DNA of 64,000 bases, taken from positions 124,001 through 188,000 of the forward strand of contig CAXUJK010000001.1 in the NCBI GenBank assembly GCA_964251385.1, given 5' to 3'. This stretch comes from CADCVW01 sp964251385. GTDB taxonomy: Bacteria; Pseudomonadota; Alphaproteobacteria; Sphingomonadales; Sphingomonadaceae. This document shows positions 1 to 8,282 of the stretch, one piece after another. Under the pieces are notes generated by a model, which was not told the origin of the DNA, did no database searches, and saw only the letters and a list, made by a program, of their open reading frames with translations. Position 1 is the first letter of the stretch. Every line of letters begins with the position of its first letter. The translations under genes and the position numbers were made by a program.

Positions 1-526
1 CCGTCAGGATGATGCGCGACACTTGCGCCGGGCGCGAGAAGTCGAAGCATTGGAAAATCGCGTTGTGCTCGGAATCGACCGGAAGCAGCCGAGTACCTGT
101 CCGAGCCGCCGCGTCGGTCACCAGCGCCCCCGCGCTGACCAAAGCTTCCTTGTTGGCGAGCGCGATCGTGCCGCCCCGCGCCATCGCCGCCATCAGCGGC
201 TCCAGCCCCGCGCATCCGACGATCGCCGCCATGGTCCAGTCCGCGTTCTGCGCCGCCGCCTCGAGCAGCGCGGCGCGTCCGCCTGCGACGCGCGTCCGCG
301 TGCCGGCGAGCGCGTCGCGCAACGCGGACAGTCTCGTTTCGTCGGCAACGACGGCGATCTCGGCGCCCGATGCGCGCGCGGCTGCCGCAAGCCCGTCCAC
401 GTCGCTGTTCGCGGTAAGGGCGACCACCTCGTAGCGGCCGGGGTGGTGCGCCACGAGGTCCAGTGTCGAACGCCCGATCGACCCCGTCGCGCCCAGAACC
501 GTGATGCGCCTTGGATTTCCGGTCAC
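1..526 (-). CDS. dxr: 1-deoxy-D-xylulose 5-phosphate reductoisomerase, N-terminal part (runs off window)
   Basis: DXR converts 1-deoxy-D-xylulose 5-phosphate to 2-C-methyl-D-erythritol 4-phosphate with NADPH, the committed step of the MEP isoprenoid pathway in the cytosol. About 175 residues are visible. A Rossmann NADPH motif GATGSIG lies at residues 12-18, followed by ANKEAL and by DSEHN, the metal-binding region of the family. The GTG start (526-524) overlaps the cdsA stop in a GTGA, the usual coupling in this operon; there is no better upstream start. The C-terminal half lies beyond base 1. In many proteobacteria the next gene would be rseP and then bamA. The family assignment is very secure. 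Confidence 0.95.
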   Translation of the reverse strand, partial: MTGNPRRITVLGATGSIGRSTLDLVAHHPGRYEVVALTANSDVDGLAAAARASGAEIAVVADETRLSALRDALAGTRTRVAGGRAALLEAAAQNADWTMAAIVGCAGLEPLMAAMARGGTIALANKEALVSAGALVTDAAARTGTRLLPVDSEHNAIFQCFDFSRPAQVSRIILT

Positions 527-1152
527 AAGGTTCCCGCCAGCGCCAGCCCGAGCGTCAGGATCGACACCGGGACGAGGCCGTCCAGCCGGTCCATCACCCC
601 GCCGTGCCCGGGCAGCAGCGCGCCCGCGTCCTTGACGTGCGCGCGGCGCTTGACCGCGGACTCGAACAGGTCGCCGCCTTGCGCCGCCAAGGCGAAGAAC
701 GGCGCCGCCCACAACAGCACGGGCGACAACTCGGCCTGCGTCACGAGCAGACCCCCCGCGATCGTGGCACCGACAACGCCGCCGACCAGCCCCGACCACG
801 TCTTGTTCGGACTGAACCGCGGCGCGAGCTTGGGTCCGCCGAAGCTGCGGCCAGCAAAGAATGCAAAGATGTCGGTAGCCCAGGTGACCACGAAGACCCA
901 CAGGACGATCAGCACGCCGCCTTCGGGTAGGCGCAGCCACAGCAAGGCGGTCGCGGGGAGCAGCGCGTAGAGCACGCCGCCGACGAACCACGCCGCGCCC
1001 CACCCGCGCGTCATCGCACGCCACTCCGCGAACACAAGTCCGGCCGCGATCGCGACGAGGATCGCGAATACCCAGTCGCCAACATAAAGGCAGACGAGAG
1101 TGACGGCCGCAAGAAGCGCCGCCACCACCGTGCGGGTGGCGAGCTGACTCAT
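523..1152 (-). CDS. cdsA: Phosphatidate cytidylyltransferase (CDP-diglyceride synthase)
   Basis: CdsA is an integral membrane enzyme that makes CDP-diacylglycerol from phosphatidate and CTP, feeding PssA further along this window. The 209-residue product is hydrophobic with about six membrane segments and ends with the CDS signature: ESAVKRRAHVKDAG, then PGHGGVMDRLDG. It is shorter than the roughly 270-285 residues of enterobacterial CdsA because the N-terminal helices are fewer, as is common in alphaproteobacteria. I chose the ATG at 1152, which overlaps the uppS stop (ATGA), over an in-frame ATG at 1272 that would lie inside uppS. It is translationally coupled to uppS upstream and dxr downstream. 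Confidence 0.93.
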   Translation of the reverse strand: MSQLATRTVVAALLAAVTLVCLYVGDWVFAILVAIAAGLVFAEWRAMTRGWGAAWFVGGVLYALLPATALLWLRLPEGGVLIVLWVFVVTWATDIFAFFAGRSFGGPKLAPRFSPNKTWSGLVGGVVGATIAGGLLVTQAELSPVLLWAAPFFALAAQGGDLFESAVKRRAHVKDAGALLPGHGGVMDRLDGLVPVSILTLGLALAGTL

Positions 1153-1874
1153 AGCCCGCCGAACCTGCGCGTTCGCGTCGCGAAGCTGTCGCACGCGGCG
1201 CGCAAGGCCGCGCCGTCGAAGTCGGGCCACAGCGTGTCGACGAACAGCAGTTCGGCGTAAGCCGCCTGCCACAGCAGGAAGTTGGACAGCCGGACCTCGC
1301 CCGACGTGCGGATCAGCAGATCGAGCTCGGGCAGATGCGAGGTGTCGAGCGCTGCTCCAAGGCTAGCCTCGTCGATCGCGGTGCCCGCCTCCGCCAGCCG
1401 TTGCGCCGCGCCCGCAAGTTCCGCGCGCGCTCCGTAGTTGAGGGCGACGACCAGCGTCAGCCGCCGATTGTCCGCGGTGCGCGCGACCGCGTCGTCCAGC
1501 ATGGCAACGATGTCCGGCCGGAACGCGCGCCAGTCGCCGATCAGCTGCAGCCGCACGCCCTGATCGTGCAGCTCGCCCAATTCATTCCGCAGGTAGAGCT
1601 TCAACAAACCCATGAGATCGTCGATCTCCGCGGCGGGCCTGCGCCAGTTCTCCGACGAAAAGGCGTACAGCGTCAGCACTTCGATGCCGATCTCGGCCGC
1701 GGCCTTCAACGTCTTGCGGACCGCCTCGGCACCCTGCCGGTGTCCCGCGACGCGTGGCAGATGGCGCGACTTCGCCCAGCGGCCATTGCCGTCCATGATG
1801 ATCGCGACGTGCCGCGGAATGTCCGCGCGGCCGGCCGTGGACGCGGGCTTGTGGTCGGCCGGAGCCGAGGTCAC
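1149..1874 (-). CDS. uppS: Isoprenyl transferase (undecaprenyl diphosphate synthase)
   Basis: A cis-prenyltransferase that extends farnesyl diphosphate with isopentenyl diphosphate to the C55 lipid carrier used for peptidoglycan and polysaccharide export. The family blocks are all visible: IIMDGNGRWAK with the catalytic Asp near the N-terminus, the GHRQGA block, TLYAFSSENWRRP, and the C-terminal RTSGEVRLSNFLLWQ. A GTG at 1874 gives 241 residues and leaves a 25-base gap to frr. The ATG at 1949 would overlap the end of frr and add a basic tail that is not conserved, so I prefer the GTG. It sits in the pyrH-frr-uppS-cdsA-dxr run typical of proteobacteria. Confidence 0.92.
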   Translation of the reverse strand: MTSAPADHKPASTAGRADIPRHVAIIMDGNGRWAKSRHLPRVAGHRQGAEAVRKTLKAAAEIGIEVLTLYAFSSENWRRPAAEIDDLMGLLKLYLRNELGELHDQGVRLQLIGDWRAFRPDIVAMLDDAVARTADNRRLTLVVALNYGARAELAGAAQRLAEAGTAIDEASLGAALDTSHLPELDLLIRTSGEVRLSNFLLWQAAYAELLFVDTLWPDFDGAALRAACDSFATRTRRFGGL

Positions 1875-1899
1875 GCCGTCGGCCTGCCGAGCGGCGCGA

Positions 1900-2457
1900 T
1901 CATTTCCCCAGAATTTCCTTTTCCTTGGCCTGCGATGTCGCATCGACATCAGCCACGGTCGCGTCCGTCAGCTTCTGGATCTCCGCCTCGAAGCGCTTGC
2001 GCTCGTCCTCGCTGATCTCGCCTTTCTTCTCGTCGGTCTTGAGATTGTCCATGCCGTCCCGGCGGACGTTGCGCACCGCGATGCGCGCTTTCTCCGCGTA
2101 CTGGCTGGCGAGCTTGGCCAGCTCCTTGCGGCGCTCCTCGGTCAGATCGGGGATCGGCAGGCGGATGTTCTGACCGTCGGTAATGGGGTTCAGCCCCAGC
2201 CCGGCGGAGCGGATCGCCTTGTCGACCGGGCCGACGTTCGACTTGTCCCAAACCTGCACCGACAACATGCGCGGTTCGGGCGAGGACACCGTCGCGATTT
2301 GGTTGAGCGGCATCATCGATCCGTAAACCTCGACGTTGACCGGGTCGAGCAACGTGACCGACGCGCGTCCGGTGCGAAGCCCGCCGAGATCGCCCTTGAG
2401 CGCTTCAACCGCGCCCGTCATCCGGCGCTGCAGGTCGGACTTGTCATAGGCTGGCAT
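1900..2457 (-). CDS. frr: Ribosome recycling factor
   Basis: RRF works with EF-G to split the post-termination ribosome. The product is 185 residues, exactly the usual family length, with the three-helix bundle sequence (RRMTGAVEAL near the start, LRTGRASVTLLDPVNVEVYG, then the VRNVRRDGMD block near the C-terminus). The ATG at 2457 begins MPAYDKS; an in-frame ATG six bases upstream (MPMPAYDKS) is also possible. The start lies 14 bases inside the end of pyrH, so translation of the two is probably coupled. The order pyrH-frr is nearly universal. Confidence 0.96.
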   Translation of the reverse strand: MPAYDKSDLQRRMTGAVEALKGDLGGLRTGRASVTLLDPVNVEVYGSMMPLNQIATVSSPEPRMLSVQVWDKSNVGPVDKAIRSAGLGLNPITDGQNIRLPIPDLTEERRKELAKLASQYAEKARIAVRNVRRDGMDNLKTDEKKGEISEDERKRFEAEIQKLTDATVADVDATSQAKEKEILGK

Positions 2458-3181
2458 GGGCATCCTCCGATTGGACGATCGTCGCAACGCCTTCGCCGCG
2501 CAGGACGGTGGCGAGATTGCCGTCCTCACGTATGTTGAAGACGACGATCGGGATATTGTTGTCGCGGCACAAGGCGACCGCGGACGCGTCCATAACCTTG
2601 AGGTTGTCGGCCAATACGCGGTCGTAGGTCACGGTCTCGTAGCGGCGTGCGTCGGGGACCTGCTTGGGATCGGCGTCGTATACGCCGTCGACGCTCGTGC
2701 CCTTGAACAGCGCGTCGCATTTCAGTTCCGCGGCACGCAACGCCGCGCCCGTATCGGTCGTGAAGTACGGACTACCCACGCCGGCGGCGAAGATGACAAC
2801 CCTGCCCTTCTCAAGATGCCGTTCGGCGCGGCGGCGGATGAAGGGTTCGCAAACGCTTGCCATCGGGATCGCGGACTGGACGCGCGTGTCGACACCGATC
2901 TGTTCGAGCGCGTTCTGCACCGCGAGCGCATTCATGACCGTGGCCAGCATGCCCATGTAATCCGCGGTCGCGCGCTCGATGCCCTTGGCCGCGGCCGCCA
3001 GTCCCCGAAAGATGTTGCCGCCACCGACGACAACGCACAGCTCGAAACCCATCGACCGCGCATTGGCGATCTCCGCGGCGACGCGGGCCGTTGTCGCCGG
3101 GTCAATGGCGAGCCCGCCCTGCCCCATCAGGACCTCGCCGGACAGCTTCAGCAGGATGCGTTCGAAGCGCGGACGAGCCAT
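2444..3181 (-). CDS. pyrH: UMP kinase
   Basis: PyrH phosphorylates UMP to UDP with ATP in pyrimidine nucleotide synthesis; the bacterial hexameric enzyme belongs to the amino acid kinase fold. The 245-residue product has the phosphate-binding LKLSGE at the N-terminus, VVVGGGNIFRG near residue 55, the UMP-contacting TTDTGAALRAAELKCDAL block, and KGTSVDGVYDADP. The family is normally regulated by GTP and UTP. It lies 74 bases downstream of tsf and overlaps frr by 14 bases. Confidence 0.96.
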   Translation of the reverse strand: MARPRFERILLKLSGEVLMGQGGLAIDPATTARVAAEIANARSMGFELCVVVGGGNIFRGLAAAAKGIERATADYMGMLATVMNALAVQNALEQIGVDTRVQSAIPMASVCEPFIRRRAERHLEKGRVVIFAAGVGSPYFTTDTGAALRAAELKCDALFKGTSVDGVYDADPKQVPDARRYETVTYDRVLADNLKVMDASAVALCRDNNIPIVVFNIREDGNLATVLRGEGVATIVQSEDAHASL

Positions 3182-3255
3182 GGATGCTGTGACGGTTCCG
3201 GAAGCGTGGAGGAAAGTTGCGTCACCTTTAGCCAGCGACGCGGACCGTGCAAAGC

Positions 3256-4206
3256 CTAAGCGACCGGCTCCTCCGTCGGCTGCTCGATACCTGCCGCAGC
3301 CGCGACCTCGGCCGCAAAGTCCGAGGTCTGGCGCGCAATGCCCTCGCCGAGCTGGAAGCGAACGTAGTCCTTCAGCACGATGGACGTTCCCGCCTGCTTG
3401 GCTGCGGCCTCGACGACCTGCGAAACGGGCGTCTTGTTGTCCATCACGAACAGCTGAGACAACAACGCGTTTTCCTTTCGGAATTTGGCGATCGCGCCGT
3501 CGACCATCTTGTCGACGATGTTCGCGGGCTTGCCGCTTTCCGCCGCCTTTTCCTGCGCAATGGCCCGCTCACGAGAAACGAGGTCCGCGTCGAGCCCGTC
3601 TTCACCCAACGCCAGAGGCGCGGCGGCGGCGATGTGCATCGCGATCTGTTTTCCAAGCGGCTGGAGCACGGACGCGTCGGCGGTGCTCTCGAGCGCGACC
3701 AGCACTCCGATCTTGCCGAGCCCCGGCGCTGCTGCGTTGTGGACATAAGGCACGACGACGCCCGACTTCACTTCCACCCGGCGCACGCGGCGCAACGACT
3801 GGTTCTCGCCGATCGTCGCGATGTTGGACGTCAGCACGTCCGACACATGCCCGCCGCCCGGATATTGCGCGCGCGACAGCTGATCGAGATCGTCACCGGT
3901 GGCGAGCGCGAGCTGCGACACGTTGCGGACGAAATCCTGAAACTGCTCGTTCTTGGCGACGAAATCGGTCTCGCTGTTGACTTCGACAGCGGCACCCATC
4001 GGGCCCAGCACGGCGACGCCGACCAAACCTTCGGCGGCGGTGCGGCCCGCTTTCTTGGCGGCGGAGGCAAGCCCCTTGGTGCGCAGCCAATCAATAGCCG
4101 CTTCCATGTCGCCGTTATTTTCGGACAACGCCTTCTTGCAGTCCATCATGCCCGCGCCGGAGCGCTCGCGCAGATCCTTGACGTGCGCGGCGGAAAAATC
4201 AGCCAT
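3256..4206 (-). CDS. tsf: Translation elongation factor Ts
   Basis: EF-Ts is the guanine nucleotide exchange factor for EF-Tu. The 316-residue product starts with a UBA-like domain (VKDLRERSGAGMMDCKKAL) followed by the conserved SETDFVAKNEQF of the core, then two dimerisation subdomains. It is slightly longer than E. coli Ts, as usual for alphaproteobacteria. It follows rpsB by 27 bases and is almost certainly cotranscribed with it, as in most bacteria. Confidence 0.97.
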   Translation of the reverse strand: MADFSAAHVKDLRERSGAGMMDCKKALSENNGDMEAAIDWLRTKGLASAAKKAGRTAAEGLVGVAVLGPMGAAVEVNSETDFVAKNEQFQDFVRNVSQLALATGDDLDQLSRAQYPGGGHVSDVLTSNIATIGENQSLRRVRRVEVKSGVVVPYVHNAAAPGLGKIGVLVALESTADASVLQPLGKQIAMHIAAAAPLALGEDGLDADLVSRERAIAQEKAAESGKPANIVDKMVDGAIAKFRKENALLSQLFVMDNKTPVSQVVEAAAKQAGTSIVLKDYVRFQLGEGIARQTSDFAAEVAAAAGIEQPTEEPVA

Positions 4207-4233
4207 ATCGGTATCCTTGTACTTACGAAACGA

Positions 4234-4992
4234 TCAAGCGGCGGCGAGCGCGGCTTCCATCGGCGGCTCGTCCATCGACCCGATGTCCTCGCCGCGTTGC
4301 GCCGCGCCGCCCTGCTTGCCGCTCGTCGCGGCGGTGGCGATCGCTTCGCAATACAAGCGGATAGCGCGGCTCGCGTCGTCATTACCGGGTACCGGAAACG
4401 CGATACCATCGGGCGAGCTGTTCGAATCAAGGATCGCGACCACGGGAATGCCAAGCACGTTGGCCTCCTTGATCGCGAGCTCCTCCTTGTTTGAATCGAT
4501 CACGAACATGACATCGGGCAGCCCGCCCATGTCGCGGATGCCGCCCAGCGACAGTTCGAACTTGTCGCGCTCGCGCGTCAGCTGAAGCACTTCCTTCTTC
4601 GTGAGGCCCGCGGTGTCGCCCGACAGCTGCTCCTCCAGGCTCTTGAAGCGCCGGATCGATCCCGAGATCGTCTTCCAGTTGGTGAGCATGCCGCCCAGCC
4701 AGCGATGGTTGACGAAATGCTGCCCGGACGCGCGCGCCGCGTCCGCGATCGGATCCTGCGCCTGGCGCTTGGTCCCGACGAACAGGACCTTTCCACCCCG
4801 CGCCGCCGCCTGCGACACGAAGTCGAGCGCGCGTGCGAACAAGGGAACCGACTGCGACAGGTCGATGATGTGGACCCCGTTGCGCTCGCCGAAAATGTAC
4901 GGCTTCATCTTGGGGTTCCAGCGGTGGGTCTGGTGGCCGAAATGCGATCCGGCCTCGAGCAATTGCTGAATGTTGACGACGGGGGCCGCCAT
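4234..4992 (-). CDS. rpsB: 30S ribosomal protein S2
   Basis: S2 is a late-assembling small-subunit protein. The 252-residue product has the typical opening LLEAGSHFGHQTHRWNPKMK, the FVGTKRQAQDPI and HFVNHRWLGGMLTNW blocks, and PDVMFVIDSNKEELAIKEA. A Shine-Dalgarno AAGGAA sits 7-8 bases before the ATG at 4992. A folded leader and a promoter candidate lie immediately upstream (5019-5112) and are listed separately. The C-terminus is Ala-rich and poorly conserved, as is common for S2. Confidence 0.97.
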   Translation of the reverse strand: MAAPVVNIQQLLEAGSHFGHQTHRWNPKMKPYIFGERNGVHIIDLSQSVPLFARALDFVSQAAARGGKVLFVGTKRQAQDPIADAARASGQHFVNHRWLGGMLTNWKTISGSIRRFKSLEEQLSGDTAGLTKKEVLQLTRERDKFELSLGGIRDMGGLPDVMFVIDSNKEELAIKEANVLGIPVVAILDSNSSPDGIAFPVPGNDDASRAIRLYCEAIATAATSGKQGGAAQRGEDIGSMDEPPMEAALAAA

Positions 4993-5018
4993 GAAAAGTT
5001 CCTTTCCGGTTATGCCTC

Positions 5019-5069
5019 TGCGGGTCCGAGAAGCGGCTTAAAGCCGCCACCGGTGATGATGGACCCGCA
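5019..5069 (-). promoter_or_regulatory. Two-tier hairpin in the rpsB 5' leader
   Basis: A 9-base inverted repeat (TGCGGGTCC at 5069-5061, GGACCCGCA at 5027-5019 on the minus strand) encloses a second hairpin, GCGGC-TTTAA-GCCGC. The structure ends 26 bases before the rpsB ATG and has no U-tract, so it does not look like a terminator. In gammaproteobacteria, S2 represses its own mRNA through a structured rpsB leader. That this element plays the same role here is inference. Confidence 0.5.
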
Positions 5070-5083
5070 TGTGGAGTGCCGCG

Positions 5084-5112
5084 CCTTTAGCGGAGGCGCC
5101 GAAAACGTTCAA
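5084..5112 (-). promoter_or_regulatory. rpsB: Candidate rpsB-tsf promoter
   Basis: On the minus strand TTGAAC (5112-5107) and TAAAGG (5089-5084) are 17 bases apart, a fair match to a housekeeping promoter. Initiation would fall near 5077, just ahead of the leader hairpin at 5069, which is what an attenuating or autoregulated leader would need. The -10 match is weak, so this is a suggestion only. Confidence 0.35.
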
Positions 5113-5248
5113 CCCGAAGAAAGCACTTGACGACGAAGGAACAAACCACGAACAAGCCGTTCAAGATGACGTCATGCAGTCAAAAGCGTTGCACTTCGGA
5201 ACCAACTTCGAAAAGCGACGTTAGCGGCTTATCAACAGGATGATCCAC

Positions 5249-5470
5249 ATGCTCTCGATCCTTGCCGCACTTCTGGTTCTTACCGCCATGGCGTTCGCCT
5301 TGGTCTCGGTTTTCATGACGGTGCGCGAGTCGGGTGCGAAGATCATGTCTGCATTGCAGAATTCTCCTGCTGAAGCCGCCGCCGGACGTCGCCGGGTCAG
5401 GGTAAGCCGTTCGTCGGCGGTTCGGGCACTGCAGCCGTCGGGTTCGTGGCAAGCGCGCGCTGTCGCCTGA
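5249..5470 (+). CDS. Small single-span membrane protein, unrecognised
   Basis: A 73-residue ORF on the plus strand, facing pssA. Residues 1-25 form one clear membrane segment (LSILAALLVLTAMAFALVSV), followed by a short linker and a strongly basic tail (GRRRVRVSRSS). An AGGA at 5237-5240 is spaced 8 bases from the ATG at 5249, which favours it over the ATG at 5240. The last 74 bases overlap the 3' end of pssA on the other strand. I do not recognise the family. The hydrophobic start and good ribosome site favour a real gene, but it could be chance in GC-rich DNA. If it is not real, 4993-5396 holds only the rpsB leader and promoter region. Confidence 0.5.
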   Translation: MLSILAALLVLTAMAFALVSVFMTVRESGAKIMSALQNSPAEAAAGRRRVRVSRSSAVRALQPSGSWQARAVA

Positions 5471-6203
5471 CGCGACCGAACGCCGCGATCGAAAAGGGTA
5501 TCACGACCGCGTAGATCAGCGCGGCGATGCTGAGCGTTGCCCATGGTTCGGAGAGTAGCGCGGCACCGACCAGGCCTACGCCCAGCAATGCCGCCAACCG
5601 ATATGTCGGTCGCAAGCGTATCGAACTCCAGCCGAACGTCGCGACGTTCGAAATCATCAGGAACGCGACCAGCCCCGCCCAGATTGCGATCACGATGGGC
5701 GGTAGCCGCATCGGATCGCCCAACCAAAGTTCCAGATAGATGGGCAGGAGGAGCAGGCCCGCGCCCGCGGGTGCGGGAATGCCCGTGAAATAGCCGGCGG
5801 ACTTGTGCGGCTGGTCGACCATGTCGATGCTGGCGTTGAAGCGCGCCAGCCTGAGCGCTGCGCACACGGCATGCGCCAAGGCGACGATCCATCCGAAGCG
5901 CGGTAAATACTGCAACGACCACAAATAAATGATCAGCGCGGGAGAAACGCCGAACGCAATGACATCGGACAGCGAATCGAGCTCGGCTCCGAACCTGGTC
6001 TGCGCCTTGAGCATGCGCGCGATGCGGCCGTCGAGCGCGTCGAGGATCGCTGCGATGACGATGCAGATGATGGCCAGGTCCCAGCGCTCCGCGAACGCGA
6101 ACCGCGCGCCGGTCAGACCGACGCAAAGCGCCAGCACGGTCACGGCGTTCGGTACAAGTGCGCGGTACGGGATCCCCCGCAATTGTCTCGGCTGGCTTCT
6201 CAC
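5397..6203 (-). CDS. pssA: CDP-diacylglycerol-serine O-phosphatidyltransferase
   Basis: PssA makes phosphatidylserine from CDP-diacylglycerol and serine in the inner membrane. The CDP-alcohol phosphatidyltransferase signature is complete: DGRIAR, then G with the following D and D in FGAELDSLSDVIAFG. About eight membrane helices fill the rest of the 268-residue product. The GTG at 6203 overlaps the psd stop (GTGA); the ORF stays open upstream into psd but those residues are not family-like. It is paired with psd, so one transcript encodes both steps from CDP-diacylglycerol to phosphatidylethanolamine. Confidence 0.93.
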   Translation of the reverse strand: MRSQPRQLRGIPYRALVPNAVTVLALCVGLTGARFAFAERWDLAIICIVIAAILDALDGRIARMLKAQTRFGAELDSLSDVIAFGVSPALIIYLWSLQYLPRFGWIVALAHAVCAALRLARFNASIDMVDQPHKSAGYFTGIPAPAGAGLLLLPIYLELWLGDPMRLPPIVIAIWAGLVAFLMISNVATFGWSSIRLRPTYRLAALLGVGLVGAALLSEPWATLSIAALIYAVVIPFSIAAFGRVRRQRALATNPTAAVPEPPTNGLP

Positions 6204-6934
6204 TGGCTGATGCCGCTCGCCGCCGTCGCGTTGCCCGCTTCGGCGATGACCGTCTCGCCGGCCAGAGCGCGCTGACCCAGGATCACGCGCGGCGCGGTTC
6301 CGGCCGGAAGGAATACGTCGCACCGGCTGCCGAAGCGGATCAACCCGACGCGCTGGCCCGTCGCCACGATGTCGCCGGGCTTGACGAACGGCACGATACG
6401 ACGCGCGACCAACCCCGCGATCTGTGTGAACCCGATGCGCAGGCCGTCGCGTGCCTCGACCAAGATGTGCTGCCGCTCGTTCTCCTCGCTTGCCTTGTCC
6501 AGATCCGCGTTCAGGAATTTGCCGGAAATGTAGACGACGCGCTTAATCGTTCCGCCGATAGGCGTGCGGTTTATGTGCACGTCGAAGACGCTCATGAAGA
6601 TCGACACCCGCGTCACCGTGCCGCTGCCCAGCGCATCGTCGCCCGCCAGCTCGCGCGGAACGGGAACGTCGGCGATCATCGTGACCAGTCCGTCGGCGGG
6701 CGATACGATCAGCCGGTCGCCGCGCGGCGTTGTGCGGATCGGGTCGCGAAAAAACGAGATCACCCACAACGTCACGATGACGAGAAGCCCGCCGATCTCG
6801 TCGGAAATGAGCGTCAGGAACAACAGCGACAGCCCGGCGGAGATCGCGACGTACTTGTAGCCCTCGCGGTGGATCGACGGCATCCGGTAGCGGACGTTGG
6901 TGGTGGCGAGTTCCGGCTTTTCGAGCGAGGTCAT
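6200..6934 (-). CDS. psd: Phosphatidylserine decarboxylase proenzyme
   Basis: Psd decarboxylates phosphatidylserine to phosphatidylethanolamine. The 244-residue product is the short form found in alphaproteobacteria, with one or two N-terminal membrane segments (about residues 27-65), the SPADG block, and the self-cleavage site FGSRCD near the C-terminus. Cleavage between Gly and Ser gives the pyruvoyl alpha chain. The residue after SR is Cys, where I would expect Val or Leu; this should not affect cleavage. It is coupled to pssA by a GTGA overlap. Confidence 0.94.
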   Translation of the reverse strand: MTSLEKPELATTNVRYRMPSIHREGYKYVAISAGLSLLFLTLISDEIGGLLVIVTLWVISFFRDPIRTTPRGDRLIVSPADGLVTMIADVPVPRELAGDDALGSGTVTRVSIFMSVFDVHINRTPIGGTIKRVVYISGKFLNADLDKASEENERQHILVEARDGLRIGFTQIAGLVARRIVPFVKPGDIVATGQRVGLIRFGSRCDVFLPAGTAPRVILGQRALAGETVIAEAGNATAASGISQ

Positions 6935-7056
6935 GACGCGGCTCTAAGCCGTGGCGCCGCGTAGGACAAATCGGCATCCGGGCGTCGGTTGATCCTGCCC
7001 CCCGCCCCGCTTAAGGCCTGACGCAACGACTTAGAATTCGAGGACGAAGCACGCCG

Positions 7057-8277
7057 ATGCCCAAGATCAAAGTACAAAATCCCGTCGTGGAAATGGACGG
7101 CGACGAGATGACCCGGATCATCTGGACCTGGATCCGCGAGCGGCTGATCGTTCCCTATCTCGACATCGACCTGCGCTACTACGACCTCAGCATGGAGAAC
7201 CGCGACGCCACCGACGACAAGGTGACGGTAGAGGCGGCGAACGCGATCGTCGAGCACGGCGTCGGCGTCAAATGCGCGACGATCACGCCCGACGAGGCGC
7301 GCGTCGCCGAGTTCGGCCTGAAAAAGATGTGGAAGTCGCCCAACGGCACGATCCGCAACATCCTGGGCGGGGTCGTCTTTCGCGAGCCGATCGTCATGGA
7401 AAACGTGCCGCGGCTGATTCCCGGCTGGACGGACCCGATCGTCATCGGCCGCCATGCCTTCGCCGACCAGTACAAGGCGACCGACTTTCGTGTGCCCGGC
7501 CCCGGCAAGCTGCGCATGATCTGGGAAGGCGACGATGGTCAGCGGATCGAGGAGGAGGTCTTCCAGTATCCCGGCGCGGGCGTCGCGATGGGGATGTACA
7601 ATCTGGACGAGTCGATCCGCGACTTCGCCCGCGCGAGTCTTAACTTCGGCCTCGATCGCGGCTGGCCCGTGTACCTGTCGACCAAGAACACGATCCTGAA
7701 AGCCTATGACGGCCGCTTCAAGGATATCTTCGAGGAGGTTTTCACGAGCGAGTTCAAGGACAAATTCGCCGAAGCGAAGATCGTCTACGAACATCGCCTG
7801 ATCGACGACATGGTCGCGTCGGCGCTTAAATGGTCGGGCAAGTTCGTGTGGGCGTGCAAGAATTACGACGGCGACGTGCAGTCCGATCTCGTCGCGCAGG
7901 GGTTCGGATCGCTTGGGCTGATGACCTCCATATTGATGACGCCCGACGGCAAGATCGTCGAGGCCGAGGCCGCGCACGGGACGGTCACGCGGCACTACCG
8001 CATGCACCAGCAGGGCAAGGCGACGTCGACCAACCCGATCGCGTCGATCTTCGCGTGGACGGGCGGGCTCAAGTACCGCGGCAAGTTCGACGGCACGCCC
8101 GAGGTCACGCGCTTCGCCGAAACGCTCGAACGCGTGTGTGTCGAGACAGTCGAGGCGGGGCATATGACCAAGGATTTGGCGCTCCTCGTCGGGCCCGAAC
8201 AGGGCTGGATGACGACCGAACAGTTCTTCGAGCAGGTGCGGGTCAACCTGGAAGCGGCGATGGGTTCGTCGACGTGA
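7057..8277 (+). CDS. icd: NADP-dependent isocitrate dehydrogenase
   Basis: Oxidises isocitrate to 2-oxoglutarate in the TCA cycle. The 406-residue product is the homodimeric type related to eukaryotic IDH1/2 rather than to E. coli Icd. Visible are EMDGDEMTRIIW at the start, SPNGTIRNILGGVVFREPI (substrate-binding), the Arg-rich IPGWTDPIVIGRHAF, and the NADP-site EAAHGTVTRHYRMHQQGKATSTNPIASIFAW. A GAGGA lies 13 bases before the ATG. It is a single gene, divergent from psd across 122 bases and followed by the palindrome at 8283-8357. Confidence 0.96.
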   Translation: MPKIKVQNPVVEMDGDEMTRIIWTWIRERLIVPYLDIDLRYYDLSMENRDATDDKVTVEAANAIVEHGVGVKCATITPDEARVAEFGLKKMWKSPNGTIRNILGGVVFREPIVMENVPRLIPGWTDPIVIGRHAFADQYKATDFRVPGPGKLRMIWEGDDGQRIEEEVFQYPGAGVAMGMYNLDESIRDFARASLNFGLDRGWPVYLSTKNTILKAYDGRFKDIFEEVFTSEFKDKFAEAKIVYEHRLIDDMVASALKWSGKFVWACKNYDGDVQSDLVAQGFGSLGLMTSILMTPDGKIVEAEAAHGTVTRHYRMHQQGKATSTNPIASIFAWTGGLKYRGKFDGTPEVTRFAETLERVCVETVEAGHMTKDLALLVGPEQGWMTTEQFFEQVRVNLEAAMGSST

Positions 8278-8282
8278 CAAAG

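Noticed and set aside
5166..5175. Perfect palindrome ATGACGTCAT between rpsB and pssA.
   Set aside because: Short, isolated and without a second site; could be chance. Not enough to call an operator.
6935..7056. TTGATC-17-TAAGGC as an icd promoter.
   Set aside because: The -10 match is poor and similar matches arise often in this DNA; not reported as a feature.
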